Under the pieces are notes generated by a model. That model saw only the letters and a program-made list of their open reading frames with translations, was not told the DNA's origin and searched no databases. A DNA stretch of 64,000 bases, taken from positions 620,001-684,000 of the forward strand of contig NZ_FOOT01000002.1 of assembly GCF_900113285.1 (NCBI RefSeq), read 5' to 3'. Below are positions 1-8,515 of this stretch, one piece after another. The stretch's first letter is position 1. Each line of letters opens with the position of its first letter. Both the position numbers and the translations under genes were made by a program. Origin of the DNA: Pontibacter chinhatensis (lineage in GTDB: Bacteria; Bacteroidota; Bacteroidia; Cytophagales; Hymenobacteraceae).

Positions 1-86
1 TTCAGTTCCTCTTCGGTAGCTGCATTGGCAGTGTTTTCCTGCAGTTCCTCGTGCTCGTGCTCCTTTTTGGTATCTTTATCTGACAT
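1..86 (-). CDS. Partial CDS, acidic N-terminus, possibly GrpE
   Basis: The gene starts with ATG on the minus strand at position 86 and runs off the left edge, so only 28 residues are visible. They are very acidic and Glu/Lys-rich (begins MSDKDTKKEHEHEELQ). An acidic, disordered N-terminus of this kind is typical of the nucleotide-exchange factor GrpE in Bacteroidota, which recycles DnaK in the cytoplasm. No family-defining residue is visible, so the name is inference; any acidic-headed cytoplasmic protein would fit. Confidence 0.45.
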   Translation of the reverse strand, partial: MSDKDTKKEHEHEELQENTANAATEEEL

Positions 87-389
87 AATGCCTTAAAAAA
101 CTTTGGTTGAATGGTCTATTTTGTCTTTTCAATTGTCTTGCCAAAGACGAGCTTGTGCCATTCTGGCACAGCCTAATGTTGTATGCGTGTCTGAGTGAAT
201 GCTTATTTGAAATCTGGAGGTTCTAAATTTCTGCGCCTGACATAAGCGGAAGCGCAACTATAATACTTTACATCCGCTTCAATAATGACTCCCATAATCA
301 CGCATTCAAAACTCGCTTATTAAAAAAAATCGGTAGCAGGCTTTGCAACCCCTACCGATCCTGATTTTATACTTTTACCGGGTTGTGCG
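87..389. other. Intergenic region with a small palindrome
   Basis: This gap of about 300 bases lies between the partial gene and the end of obgE. It holds the obgE terminator at its right end and a 7-bp inverted repeat at 154-170 (TGTGCCA, three-base spacer, TGGCACA), upstream of the partial gene. I see no open reading frame with coding character and no clear TAnnTTTG box. Confidence 0.5.
321..359 (-). terminator. Rho-independent terminator of obgE
   Basis: An 8-bp stem (329-336 with 352-359, ATCGGTAG against CTACCGAT) is followed on the minus strand by an uninterrupted run of T. It lies 30 bases past the obgE stop codon. Confidence 0.85.
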
Positions 390-1382
390 CTAGCTATTAA
401 GCGCCTCCCAGATCATGTCTTTCAGTTGCGTAATGTTCTTTCCTGTTATACTGGATATAAACACAGTCGGCAGGCCTTCTGGCAGGGTTTTGCGCATCTC
501 GTTTTCCAGTTCCTCGTCCAGCATGTCAGACTTGGTGATGGCAAGTATGCGCTTTTTGTCCAACAGCTCAGGGTTATACTTTTCTAGTTCGCCTAGCAGC
601 ACACCGTACTCGCTGGCAATGTCGGCACTCTCACAGGAAACCATAAACAGCAGCATGGAGTTCCGTTCGATGTGGCGCAGGAAACGTAAACCCAGGCCTT
701 TCCCCTCAGAGGCTCCCTCAATAATCCCCGGGATGTCGGCCATCACGAAGGATTTGTAATCGCGGTAAGCCACTACGCCGAGATTAGGTTCCAAGGTAGT
801 GAAGGGGTAGTTTGCTATTTTGGGCTTTGCGGCTGACACCACTGAAAGCAGCGTAGACTTTCCGGCATTTGGGAAACCCACCAGCCCGACATCGGCCAGC
901 AGTTTGAGCTCCAGAATAACCCATTCCTCTATACCTGGCTCACCTGGCTGGGCGTAGCGTGGCGTCTGATTCGTAGGCGACTTAAAATGGGCGTTGCCCA
1001 GGCCGCCCCGGCCGCCGGGCGTAAGTATAATTTCCTGCCCATCCTCGGTTATCTCGCACATCACCTCGCCTGTTTCGGCGTTGCGGGCAATGGTTCCGAG
1101 CGGCACCTCCAGAATCTCGTCCTGGCCCTGTGCCCCGGTAGAGTGGCTGGCACCGCCGTTCAGGCCGTTGGCAGCAATAACGTGCTTGCGGTACTGCAGG
1201 TGCAGCAGCGTCCAGAGCTGGGCGTTTCCGCGAAGTATCACGTGGCCGCCACGGCCTCCGTCGCCCCCGTCAGGGCCACCCTTTGCTGTGCGCTTATCTC
1301 GGTGCAGGTGCGCGGAACCTCCGCCACCGTGCCCGGATCGCGAGCAAATTTTAACGTAATCTATGAAATTGCTTTGTGCCAA
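390..1382 (-). CDS. obgE: GTPase Obg/CgtA
   Basis: This is the conserved Obg GTPase that binds the 50S ribosomal subunit late in assembly and links ribosome maturation to growth and the stringent response. The first 160 residues form the glycine-rich Obg fold (GGDGGRGG near residue 40). The G domain follows, with the P-loop GFPNAGKST at about 169-177, switch [12 protein letters not shown], DxPG as DIPGIIEG and the base motif TKSD. At 330 residues it has the usual Bacteroidota length and lacks a long C-terminal OCT domain. It is co-directional with adk, which ends 19 bases upstream of its start, so the two probably share a transcript ending at the hairpin at 321-359. Confidence 0.97.
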   Translation of the reverse strand: MAQSNFIDYVKICSRSGHGGGGSAHLHRDKRTAKGGPDGGDGGRGGHVILRGNAQLWTLLHLQYRKHVIAANGLNGGASHSTGAQGQDEILEVPLGTIARNAETGEVMCEITEDGQEIILTPGGRGGLGNAHFKSPTNQTPRYAQPGEPGIEEWVILELKLLADVGLVGFPNAGKSTLLSVVSAAKPKIANYPFTTLEPNLGVVAYRDYKSFVMADIPGIIEGASEGKGLGLRFLRHIERNSMLLFMVSCESADIASEYGVLLGELEKYNPELLDKKRILAITKSDMLDEELENEMRKTLPEGLPTVFISSITGKNITQLKDMIWEALNS

Positions 1383-1401
1383 ATTTGATTGGGCCTGTAG
1401 C

Positions 1402-1998
1402 CTATTTATTCTCTTCCTGCTTCTCTTTCAGCGCGTCTATGTGCTGGCACAGCGCATTAAAGATTTCTTCTATCTCACCGATGCCATCCACCGCGAAGTA
1501 TTTCCCTTGACCAGCGTAGTAGTCGGCCACCGGCTTAGTTTTGGTATTGTACTCGTTTACGCGCTTGCGGATCAGCTCCTCGTTCTGATCGTCCGGACGG
1601 CCGGATGTCTGGCCGCGCAACAACAGGCGCTTGGTCAGTTCCTCGTCGTCTACTTTCAGGGCGATCATGGCAGATATCTCCGTATCGTTGTCCTGCAACA
1701 GCTTGTCCAGCCCCTGGGCCTGTGGCACGGTGCGCGGAAAGCCGTCGAAGATGAAGCCTGCCGCCTGGCGGTGCTCCTTCACCTTATTCTCAATCATACC
1801 GATCACCACTTCGTCTGGCACCAGCAAGCCATTGTCCATTAGCTTTTTAGCCTCAAGGCCAAGCGCCGTTCCGGCTGCGATCTCAGAGCGCAGCAAGTCG
1901 CCGGTAGAAAGGTGAATCAGGTTGTATTTATCTAATAGTTTTTGACTTTGGGTACCTTTACCAGCACCTGGAGGGCCAAACAAAACGATATTAAGCAT
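1402..1998 (-). CDS. adk: Adenylate kinase
   Basis: The enzyme catalyses ATP + AMP to 2 ADP in the cytoplasm and balances the adenylate pool. The P-loop GPPGAGKG sits at residues 8-15, the AMP-site motif DGFPRT follows near residue 84, and the ATP-side [14 protein letters not shown] segment is in the lid area. At 198 residues with a short lid lacking the zinc-binding Cys residues, it is the short form. The gene lies just upstream of obgE, and a TATATTTG box at 2021-2028 fits its own promoter. Confidence 0.97.
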   Translation of the reverse strand: MLNIVLFGPPGAGKGTQSQKLLDKYNLIHLSTGDLLRSEIAAGTALGLEAKKLMDNGLLVPDEVVIGMIENKVKEHRQAAGFIFDGFPRTVPQAQGLDKLLQDNDTEISAMIALKVDDEELTKRLLLRGQTSGRPDDQNEELIRKRVNEYNTKTKPVADYYAGQGKYFAVDGIGEIEEIFNALCQHIDALKEKQEENK

Positions 1999-2020
1999 AT
2001 CTGATAGCTAAATTAAAAAG

Positions 2021-2028
2021 CAAATATA
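2021..2028 (-). promoter_or_regulatory. Bacteroidota -7 box upstream of adk
   Basis: TATATTTG on the minus strand matches the Bacteroidota -7 consensus TAnnTTTG and lies 23 bases upstream of the adk ATG. I do not see a clear TTTG -33 element at the right distance, so this is a partial match. Confidence 0.5.
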
Positions 2029-2119
2029 AGTATAAATCCTAACTAAGCACTTAGTGTTTTGAGTTAAGCAGACCGCAGAGCCCGCCTAAGAGCTTGCAAA
2101 CGGCACCTTCCTGCGGGAG

Positions 2120-2662
2120 TTACGATACGATCTTGTAAATATCGCGCAGGTTGCGTCCCAGTCCGTTGTAATCCAGGCCATAGCCTACCACAAAGTCGTT
2201 CGGGATGGCGCGGGCCACATACTTTACGTCCAGCGGGTGCTGCAGGCAATCGGGCTTCATCAGCAGCGTGGCCACCTCAACCGAGGCGGGGCCGCGCTCT
2301 TTTAACTGGCTCAGCAAACCGTGCACCGTATGGCCGGTGTCCACAATATCCTCCAGCACTATCACATGGCGCCCTTTGATGTCCTCCGTCAGGCCCAACA
2401 CTTCTTTCACCTTGCCCGTGCTGTGCATGTCCTGGTAGCTGGCCAGGCGGATGAACGAAATCTCACATGGTACGGAAACGCGTTTGAGCAGGTCAGAAAC
2501 GAACATGAACGAGCCGTTGAGCACGGCCAGGAACAGGGGCTTTTTCTCAGCGTAATCGCTGTCTAACTGCTCGGCCAGCATATTGATGCGGGCAATTATT
2601 TCTTCTTCAAAAATATAAGTACTGAACTCACAGTCATGTATCTGAATAGTACGCGGCTCCAT
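2120..2662 (-). CDS. hpt: Hypoxanthine phosphoribosyltransferase
   Basis: This purine-salvage enzyme transfers a phosphoribosyl group from PRPP to hypoxanthine or guanine, giving IMP or GMP. The PRPP-binding signature VLEDIVDTGHT lies at residues 102-112, preceded by the conserved SFMFVSDL region, and ends with VGYGLDYNGLGRNL, which is typical of Hpt. The 180-residue length is normal. It is followed by adk and obgE on the same strand, but the 121-base gap and the separate promoter-like box before adk argue against a tight operon. Its promoter overlaps the hppA terminator. Confidence 0.96.
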   Translation of the reverse strand: MEPRTIQIHDCEFSTYIFEEEIIARINMLAEQLDSDYAEKKPLFLAVLNGSFMFVSDLLKRVSVPCEISFIRLASYQDMHSTGKVKEVLGLTEDIKGRHVIVLEDIVDTGHTVHGLLSQLKERGPASVEVATLLMKPDCLQHPLDVKYVARAIPNDFVVGYGLDYNGLGRNLRDIYKIVS

Positions 2663-2684
2663 GTGGTATTGGGTTTATCCTGAA

Positions 2685-2716
2685 CAAAGGTAAGTATAAA
2701 TAAAAAATAAGCCCAA
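2685..2716 (-). promoter_or_regulatory. Promoter of hpt
   Basis: On the minus strand a TTG (complement of 2714-2716) is followed after 21 bases by TACCTTTG (complement of 2685-2692). This fits the Bacteroidota pattern TTTG-N17-23-TAnnTTTG. The -7 box ends 22 bases before the hpt ATG. The -33 element lies inside the preceding hppA terminator hairpin. Confidence 0.65.
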
Positions 2717-2733
2717 CCTAAAGCCGGGCTTAT
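2697..2733 (-). terminator. Terminator of hppA
   Basis: A perfect 8-bp stem (ATAAGCCC at 2707-2714 with GGGCTTAT at 2726-2733) is followed on the minus strand by a T-rich run. It lies about 20 bases beyond the hppA stop codon. Confidence 0.8.
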
Positions 2734-2754
2734 CTTCATATTTGCTGCGGGCAA

Positions 2755-5013
2755 TTACTTTGTTTCACTAACGAAACTCAGCATCAGGGTAGTCTGCTCG
2801 TTTATACTTGTATGAGCCGGCGCCTGCTGCACTTCGTTCATGTTGATAGGCTCCATGTCTATCGGCGGCTCCGGAATGGGCGGTTCCTGCTCCAGGGCAA
2901 TGTGCGGCGCAATCACCAGCGACACGATCGACATGAGCTTGATGAGGATGTTCATACTTGGACCGGAAGTGTCTTTGAACGGGTCGCCAACGGTATCGCC
3001 AGTAACGGAGGCCTTGTGCGGCTCGGAGCCTTTATACTCCACCACGCCGTTTATCTCCACCCCTTTTTCGAAGGATTTCTTGGCGTTATCCCAGGCGCCG
3101 CCAGCGTTGGACTGGAACATGGCCATCAGCACACCCGAAACAGTTACACCGGCGAGCGTACCGCCCAGCACCTCGGCAGAGGAAGTATCCGGGAAAACAT
3201 CCCGCAGGCCAAAACCGATGATGACAGGCACCAGCAGCGCAATGGCTCCCGGCAACATCATCTCCCGGATGGCGGCCTGGGTAGAGATAGCCACGCATTT
3301 TTCATACTCCGGCTTGCCCGTTCCCTCCATAATCCCCGGAATCTCGCGGAACTGACGGCGCACCTCGTGCACCATCGCCATCGCCGCACGGCCCACCGCT
3401 GAAATAGCCAGCGCCGAGAAGATAAACGGTATCATGGCGCCGATGAACAGGCCAGCCAGCACAGGGGCCTTGTACAAATCTATACTTTCGATGCCCGCAA
3501 TGCCCACAAAGGCAGCAAAAAGCGCCAGCGAAGTAAGAGCGGCAGAAGCAATGGCAAAGCCTTTACCGGTGGCGGCAGTGGTGTTGCCCACCGCATCCAG
3601 AATATCGGTGCGCCCGCGCACTTCCTTCGGCAGCTCGCTCATCTCGGCAATACCGCCGGCGTTATCGGCAATAGGACCGAAGGCATCAATAGCCAGCTGC
3701 ATGGCGGTGGTCGCCATCATACCTGCCGCCGCAATCGCCACGCCATACAGGCCGGCTGCCGCGTAAGAGAACACGATACCGCCTGCCAGCACGATAATAG
3801 GCAACACTGTGGAGTGCATTCCCACGGCAAGGCCCGCAATAATGTTGGTGGCATGGCCTGTAGACGATTGCTGCACGATGGAGTTTACAGGCTTTTTGCC
3901 CATAGCCGTATAGTATTCCGTGATAATACTCATCAACGTACCTACCACCAGGCCCACGATCACGGCCATAAACACACCCATCTGCGTGAACTCGAAATTG
4001 CGGAGCACCAGGTTATCAGGCAAAATCATGGTGATGGCAAAGTATGAACCCACGGCCGTAAGTATAACCGAGATCCAGTTGCCCCGGTTAAGGGCCGCCT
4101 GCACATCGCCGCCCTCGCTCACGCGCACAAACGCCATTCCTATCAGAGAGAATATTATTCCCAGACCTGCTATAAGCATCGGAAGTATAACCGGGGAGAG
4201 TCCGCCGAAAGTATCCTCGGCCACTACTTCACGACCAAGCACCATAGTAGCCAGAATCGTAGCCACGTAAGAGCCGAAAAGGTCGGCGCCCATACCGGCC
4301 ACGTCACCCACGTTGTCGCCCACGTTGTCGGCAATGGTGGCAGGGTTGCGCGGGTCGTCCTCCGGAATTCCGGCCTCTACCTTACCCACCAGGTCGGCGC
4401 CCACGTCGGCAGCCTTGGTATAAATACCGCCGCCCACCCGAGCAAACAGGGCTATACTTTCAGCACCCAGCGAAAAACCGGTAAGCACCTCCAGGGCGAT
4501 CTCCATCTCCACGCCGTTCACGTCGCCGCCCGTGCTCTGCACAAACAGGTAGTAGAAAAGTATGAACAGGGAGCCCAGGCCCAGCACCGCCAGACCAGCC
4601 ACGCCCATGCCCATAACGGAGCCTCCTGCAAACGATACCCCCAGCGCTTTGGACAAACTGTTACGGGCTGCCTCGGCCGTGCGAACGTTTGCCTTAGTGG
4701 CAATGCGCATGCCTATAAAGCCCGCCAGCGCTGAAAACACGGCGCCAATAATAAAAGCACCCACTATCAGCGGGTGAGACTTCTCTCCGGTATATCCCAG
4801 GTAAAACAGAAATACAGAAGCAATAACAACGAAGTAGGCCAGCACCTTGTACTCGGCCCTCAGAAAGGCCATGGCTCCGTCGGCGATATGGCGGGCGATG
4901 GTTTTCATACGCTCATTACCGCTCGGCTGCTTGGTCACCCAGGCCGACCTGATGAAGGTGTATATCAGCGCCGCCACTCCAAATCCAGGGATTGCGTAAA
5001 GAATAGGTTCCAT
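2755..5013 (-). CDS. hppA: Membrane-bound K+-stimulated, ion-pumping pyrophosphatase
   Basis: This integral membrane enzyme hydrolyses pyrophosphate and uses the energy to pump Na+ or H+ across the inner membrane. The catalytic metal-binding region is plain: DVGADLVGKVEAGIPEDDPR followed by the ADNVGDNVGD acidic motif. The motif GNTTAATGKG carries Ala where K+-independent enzymes have Lys, which points to the K+-dependent class and hence probably Na+ pumping (inference from family knowledge). Multiple hydrophobic helices span most of the 752 residues. After the last membrane segment there is an unusual proline- and glutamate-rich tail of roughly 50 residues. It is a single-gene unit ending at the hairpin at 2697-2733. 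Confidence 0.95.
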   Translation of the reverse strand: MEPILYAIPGFGVAALIYTFIRSAWVTKQPSGNERMKTIARHIADGAMAFLRAEYKVLAYFVVIASVFLFYLGYTGEKSHPLIVGAFIIGAVFSALAGFIGMRIATKANVRTAEAARNSLSKALGVSFAGGSVMGMGVAGLAVLGLGSLFILFYYLFVQSTGGDVNGVEMEIALEVLTGFSLGAESIALFARVGGGIYTKAADVGADLVGKVEAGIPEDDPRNPATIADNVGDNVGDVAGMGADLFGSYVATILATMVLGREVVAEDTFGGLSPVILPMLIAGLGIIFSLIGMAFVRVSEGGDVQAALNRGNWISVILTAVGSYFAITMILPDNLVLRNFEFTQMGVFMAVIVGLVVGTLMSIITEYYTAMGKKPVNSIVQQSSTGHATNIIAGLAVGMHSTVLPIIVLAGGIVFSYAAAGLYGVAIAAAGMMATTAMQLAIDAFGPIADNAGGIAEMSELPKEVRGRTDILDAVGNTTAATGKGFAIASAALTSLALFAAFVGIAGIESIDLYKAPVLAGLFIGAMIPFIFSALAISAVGRAAMAMVHEVRRQFREIPGIMEGTGKPEYEKCVAISTQAAIREMMLPGAIALLVPVIIGFGLRDVFPDTSSAEVLGGTLAGVTVSGVLMAMFQSNAGGAWDNAKKSFEKGVEINGVVEYKGSEPHKASVTGDTVGDPFKDTSGPSMNILIKLMSIVSLVIAPHIALEQEPPIPEPPIDMEPINMNEVQQAPAHTSINEQTTLMLSFVSETK

Positions 5014-5318
5014 TCAGTTAGATTAAGGGTTAAGGGATTTAATAAGGGGTATATATAGATATTAAAGAAAAATGTTTCGTTAGACTTTTCCAAATATCCG
5101 GCAAGCTTTCCTGCAACAACCTCTGGCACTTATTTACCTAACAAACAACATGTTGCAACATCAATAAATTAAGTCTAGCTGGTGCTGTGTGTGAGGCCTA
5201 TCAGTATCTTCTTAATACTAGCCTAGACACTGATTTCAGCGGAGGTGGTGTGTTATTTTGTAGGCTAAGGAGGAGATATTACCTCCTATCTAGAAGCAGG
5301 TAGAATGATTTGGCTGTA

Positions 5319-5823
5319 CCGGGTCCAACCACCCCCAGCCCCTCAGAGCTACGCTCGCTACCTTCGAACTCGCGTTCTCGGTAGTCTAAGGAGGGGAGTC
5401 TTTTTTTGCTGCCGCTGAAGTATAATTTTCATAGCTGGGGGTATCGCGTATACAGGTCGCAGCTTGCCCCTTCAAAGTATAAACCCACCCCTAAGAGCTG
5501 CGCTCGCTAGCTCAAAACTCCCGTTTTGGCTAGTCCAGAGGAGGGGAATTTCGCAGACGATTAACATTCCCCTACCCCCTTCAAAGGGGGGCTTGGCTGA
5601 AGTTGCATTAGCAGCGGCTATCGACCTTATCCCAGCCTTTGGGTTGAGCGCCTTCTAGATTTCCGGTGCCGCAGGCAGCCCGAGGTACGAGGGCAGGAAA
5701 TGTAGACAGCGCGATGCCCGAAGTCGAGGCCTCCCGGCCTGGGAGGGAGCCAAGCAAGAAATGAAACGATAGGTAAGTAAGTCTTGAGGATGAACTTAGG
5801 CTAGCAAGAATAGCTGAAGTATA
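5319..5823 (+). repeat. Composite intergenic repeat, copy R1
   Basis: It begins with CCGGGTCCAACCACCCC and contains CCACCCC/GGAGGGG-type inverted repeats, a degenerate ACAGGTCGC palindrome, and the conserved element at 5611-5817 (starts GCAGCGGCTATCGA, includes CCCAGCCTTTGGGTTGAGCG and CAGCGCGATGCCCGAAG). The same module order recurs at 42999-43557, and on the minus strand at 46497-46965 and 62422-62904. R1 lacks the GTCATCTCGA inverted-repeat module found in the other three copies. Confidence 0.85.
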
Positions 5824-5825
5824 AA

Positions 5826-6016
5826 ATGACACGAGCTACAAGCTCGCGCTAGCGGAAGGATAAGCCAGTAAGTATAGCTCAAGTATAAAAGTATGCTGAA
5901 GTATAAGTATGGCTTTTCAAGCCAGTCAAGTTGCAAACTTGACGCCATAGCAGGACACAAGTCTGAAGACTTGCGCCATGACTGTAGAAAGGCACAAGCG
6001 GACGCTTGCGCCAGTA
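5826..6016. repeat. Array of four small hairpins with CGCCA-like tails
   Basis: Four 6-bp stems follow one another: CGAGCT/AGCTCG, CAAGTT/AACTTG, CAAGTC/GACTTG and CAAGCG/CGCTTG. Each is followed by a tail of the form (A)CGC(C/T)A. The stem sequences differ but pairing is kept. Related hairpins occur near 35437-35500, 40484-40504 and 43645-43665. Confidence 0.7.
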
Positions 6017-6115
6017 ATAGCAAAGTATAGCGACAAGTATAAAGTGCTGCCAAAGTATAAAACCAAAGTATAGCCGAAGTATAAATATGGCTGAAGCAAG
6101 TATAAAAGTATAACC

Positions 6116-6151
6116 AGGGAAGTATAGCATTTGAACACGCTATACTTCCCT
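6116..6151 (-). terminator. Hairpin with AAGTATA in the stem, 3' of the peptidase gene
   Basis: A 13-bp perfect stem, AGGGAAGTATAGC (6116-6128) with GCTATACTTCCCT (6139-6151), lies 16 bases past the stop of the minus-strand peptidase gene. It is a likely terminator, although the following T run is broken. The stem contains one AAGTATA motif on each side. Confidence 0.6.
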
Positions 6152-6167
6152 AGAGGGAACCCTCCCC

Positions 6168-7082
6168 CTACAACCTCTCCATCAACACCTTATACAACGC
6201 CACCATGCTTTCTATATCCTTCTTGTGCACGATCTCATTTGGGGTATGCACATTGTCCTCGGGAGCGCCTACAAAGCACCAGTCCCAAGGATAGGCGCTG
6301 CGTTGTAGCTCCTTGGCATCGCTGCCGCCGGCCCCCTCTACTTCCAGCTGATAAGCTATACCTGCCTCTTTGGCTATACTTATGATGCGCTGCACGTAAG
6401 CGCGCCGCGGAATCAGGCTGTCGCGCATTGAGATCACGACGCCCTTGCCGGCATGCACCCCCTCCGTCACCCAGGTAATATCCGAGATGAGGCCCTGCGT
6501 AACGCCGTATTGCTCGTGTATGTAGCGGGCCAGGTACGACACCGAGCCTCCTCCGTGCTCCTCCCAGCAGCAAAAAGCGATGATACCGTTCTCCAGCGTC
6601 TCGGCCACCTGCAGCGCCGACCATACACCCAGGCGGTTGTCGAGGTAGCAGCTTTGCACGGTCTCCTCGGTCTCCCTGAAATCGCACTTAAACACCAGCT
6701 CTGTGCCCCGTTCTATCTCGCGCTCAAAATCATAGCTAATGCTGCCGGACTCCTCATCAAAGGCCAGCGTGCACTCTATTTCTCCCTGGCAGTCCTCCCC
6801 CACCAATGCATAGCCGCTCTCCAGATCCGGACCACCAATCCTTACCAGCTGTTGGCCATAGCGAACGGTAAATCCTATAGAGTCCATATGGGCAAAAATT
6901 GCACTCTTGGGCTTACCAAAAACTAACAGGATGCAGTCCTGAAACCCTTCACCATGAAGTATGACAGGCTGTTGTTTCCACTTCGATTTGTGCTCTGATA
7001 TATAATTAAGCAGGAATTCCTTCAGCTTTTGTTCGTTGCCCGACGGGGCATGGATGCGGCAGAGTGTTTCGAGTAATTTCAT
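6168..7082 (-). CDS. M42/M20-like zinc aminopeptidase-type hydrolase
   Basis: This looks like a dinuclear-zinc exopeptidase of the M42/M20/M28 clan, cleaving N-terminal residues from peptides in the cytoplasm. Candidate metal ligands are His65 in AHMD, Asp148 in LDNR, the Glu174-Glu175 pair in CCWEEHGGG, Asp201, and His279 in NVHTPNE near the C-terminus. There is no signal peptide. At 304 residues it is a little shorter than typical M42 enzymes (about 350). It stands alone on its strand, diverging from the TPR gene. The substrate is unknown. Confidence 0.8.
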   Translation of the reverse strand: MKLLETLCRIHAPSGNEQKLKEFLLNYISEHKSKWKQQPVILHGEGFQDCILLVFGKPKSAIFAHMDSIGFTVRYGQQLVRIGGPDLESGYALVGEDCQGEIECTLAFDEESGSISYDFEREIERGTELVFKCDFRETEETVQSCYLDNRLGVWSALQVAETLENGIIAFCCWEEHGGGSVSYLARYIHEQYGVTQGLISDITWVTEGVHAGKGVVISMRDSLIPRRAYVQRIISIAKEAGIAYQLEVEGAGGSDAKELQRSAYPWDWCFVGAPEDNVHTPNEIVHKKDIESMVALYKVLMERL

Positions 7083-7191
7083 AAATTATTTTACCTTTAG
7101 GGAATTCATTATCATTAGAATTGTTGTACTTTTAGAACTAGCAAAGCCTGCTGCCCAACAGCACGAACAAACTTACAATTTTTGGCCCTCC

Positions 7192-8430
7192 ATGAAGAAC
7201 GTATTTTTAGCAATCTTCACGCTCCTTTTCCCTGCCTTAGCTTTTGCACAAAAGTCCACTGACTCTACGGCGATGCGACAGGTAACCATGTCTGAGGTGG
7301 AAGTACTTCCGGCCGCAGCCAAGGTAAAAGGTATGCTGCTCCTGAACAAGGACGTGCAGTATGAGCTGGAGGGGGCTATCGACAACATGTACAACTTCAA
7401 GTATGAGCGTGCCGAGAAACAGTTCAAGTCGCTGCGCCGCCGCTACCCCGAGCACCCGCTGCCATACTTCCTGATGGGCCTGAGCCAGTGGTGGAAGATT
7501 GTACCGACCAACATCCAGACCCTGAAGTACGACGAGCTGTTCTTCGCTTACATGGACTCTACCGTCCAGAAGGCGGAGGCCATGTACGACAAGGACGACA
7601 ACAATGTGGAGGCCGCCTTCTTTTTGGCCGCGTCTTACGGGTTCACTGCCCGCCTGCACTCTGAGCGCAGCAACTGGCGCAAGGCCACGGTGGCCAGCAA
7701 GCGCTCCCTTGACTACCTGGAGAAGGCCAAAGCCGGCAACGGCCTGAGCCCTGAGTTCCTCTTCGGGGAGGCCCTGTTCAACTACTACGCCGTCTGGATT
7801 CCTGAGAATTATCCTATGCTGCGCCCTGTGCTTGTTTTCTTCCCTAACGGGGATAAGCGACTGGGGTTAAAGCAACTTTCCTACGTATCCCAAACCGGCT
7901 TCTACACCGGTACCGAGTCGAAGCTCTTCCTGATGAAGATCCTGGCCAACGAGGAGAAGAAGATGCAGGAAGCCCTGGAAGTATCCGAAGAATTGGCTCT
8001 CAAATATCCTGATAACGCCTATTTCCAACGGTTTTATGCCCGCCTGCTGTTCGTAAATGGCCATTTCACCAAAGCTGAGCGCGTTTCAGAGGAAATCCTA
8101 GCCAAACTAGAGCAGCAAATGCCAGGCTTCGAGGCCGTAAGCGGCCGCTATGCTTCTTACATTCTGGGATACATCAACCAGCACAAATACCGCGACTTCG
8201 AGAAGGCCAAAGACTACTACAAAAACACAATCAAGTATGCTGAGATGACGAACGAGCGCGAGTCGGGCTACTTTGTCAATTCCTATCTCAACCTGGCCCG
8301 CATTGCCAAGCAGCAAAAAGACAAGGCAGCTGCCAAGAGCTACTATTCTGTGGTCATGAAGGCCAGCGATAAAAAATCGGCCAATTATAAAGAGGCAAAG
8401 ACTTTTTTGAAGGAGAACAGGAAAAGTTAA
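7192..8430 (+). CDS. Secreted or periplasmic TPR-repeat protein
   Basis: The ATG at 7192 is chosen because it gives a clean signal peptide (MKNVFLAIFTLLFPALAFAQ); the open frame extends 52 codons further upstream without coding character. The 412-residue product contains several tetratricopeptide-like helical pairs, for example around AERVSEEILAKL and the C-terminal segments with KAKDYYKNTIKYA and KAAAKSYYSVVMKA. These are usually protein-interaction scaffolds. I cannot assign a specific function. The gene ends in a long hairpin (8449-8504) shared with the convergent uxs gene. Confidence 0.85.
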   Translation: MKNVFLAIFTLLFPALAFAQKSTDSTAMRQVTMSEVEVLPAAAKVKGMLLLNKDVQYELEGAIDNMYNFKYERAEKQFKSLRRRYPEHPLPYFLMGLSQWWKIVPTNIQTLKYDELFFAYMDSTVQKAEAMYDKDDNNVEAAFFLAASYGFTARLHSERSNWRKATVASKRSLDYLEKAKAGNGLSPEFLFGEALFNYYAVWIPENYPMLRPVLVFFPNGDKRLGLKQLSYVSQTGFYTGTESKLFLMKILANEEKKMQEALEVSEELALKYPDNAYFQRFYARLLFVNGHFTKAERVSEEILAKLEQQMPGFEAVSGRYASYILGYINQHKYRDFEKAKDYYKNTIKYAEMTNERESGYFVNSYLNLARIAKQQKDKAAAKSYYSVVMKASDKKSANYKEAKTFLKENRKS

Positions 8431-8448
8431 TCAGCACAGTATAAATAT

Positions 8449-8504
8449 AAAGTATAAAAGGAGAGGGAAGCCATAAGTATGGCTTCCCTCTCCTTTTATA
8501 CTTT
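8449..8504. terminator. Bidirectional terminator with 27-bp perfect stem
   Basis: Positions 8449-8475 pair perfectly with 8478-8504, with a two-base spacer. The base of the stem is AAAGTATAAAA against TTTTATACTTT, so the over-represented AAGTATA motif is present as an inverted pair. It separates the convergent TPR and uxs genes. Confidence 0.9.
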
Positions 8505-8515
8505 CAAGCGGCGGC

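Larger units (their letters stand above)
5014..6167. other. 1.15-kb repeat-filled intergenic region
   Basis: No real gene is present; the short open frames here arise from repeats. From left to right it holds about 300 bases of AT-rich DNA upstream of hppA, composite repeat copy R1 (5319-5823), a set of small hairpins (5826-6016), a dense run of AGTATA motifs, and a motif-bearing hairpin (6116-6151) just past the peptidase stop. Confidence 0.8.

Noticed and set aside
5826..6016. Possible CRISPR array from repeated hairpins
   Set aside because: Spacing is irregular, the repeat unit varies, spacers are absent or short, and no cas gene is nearby.
5879..6138. Two hydrophobic open frames in the 5-6 kb gap that look like membrane proteins
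   Set aside because: They arise from reading the AAGTATA motif and hairpins on the minus strand as Tyr/Leu/Phe-rich peptides. No start signal or conservation is visible.
7036..7191. Upstream extension of the TPR protein
   Set aside because: It overlaps the start of the divergent peptidase gene and lacks coding character; the ATG at 7192 begins a clear signal peptide.
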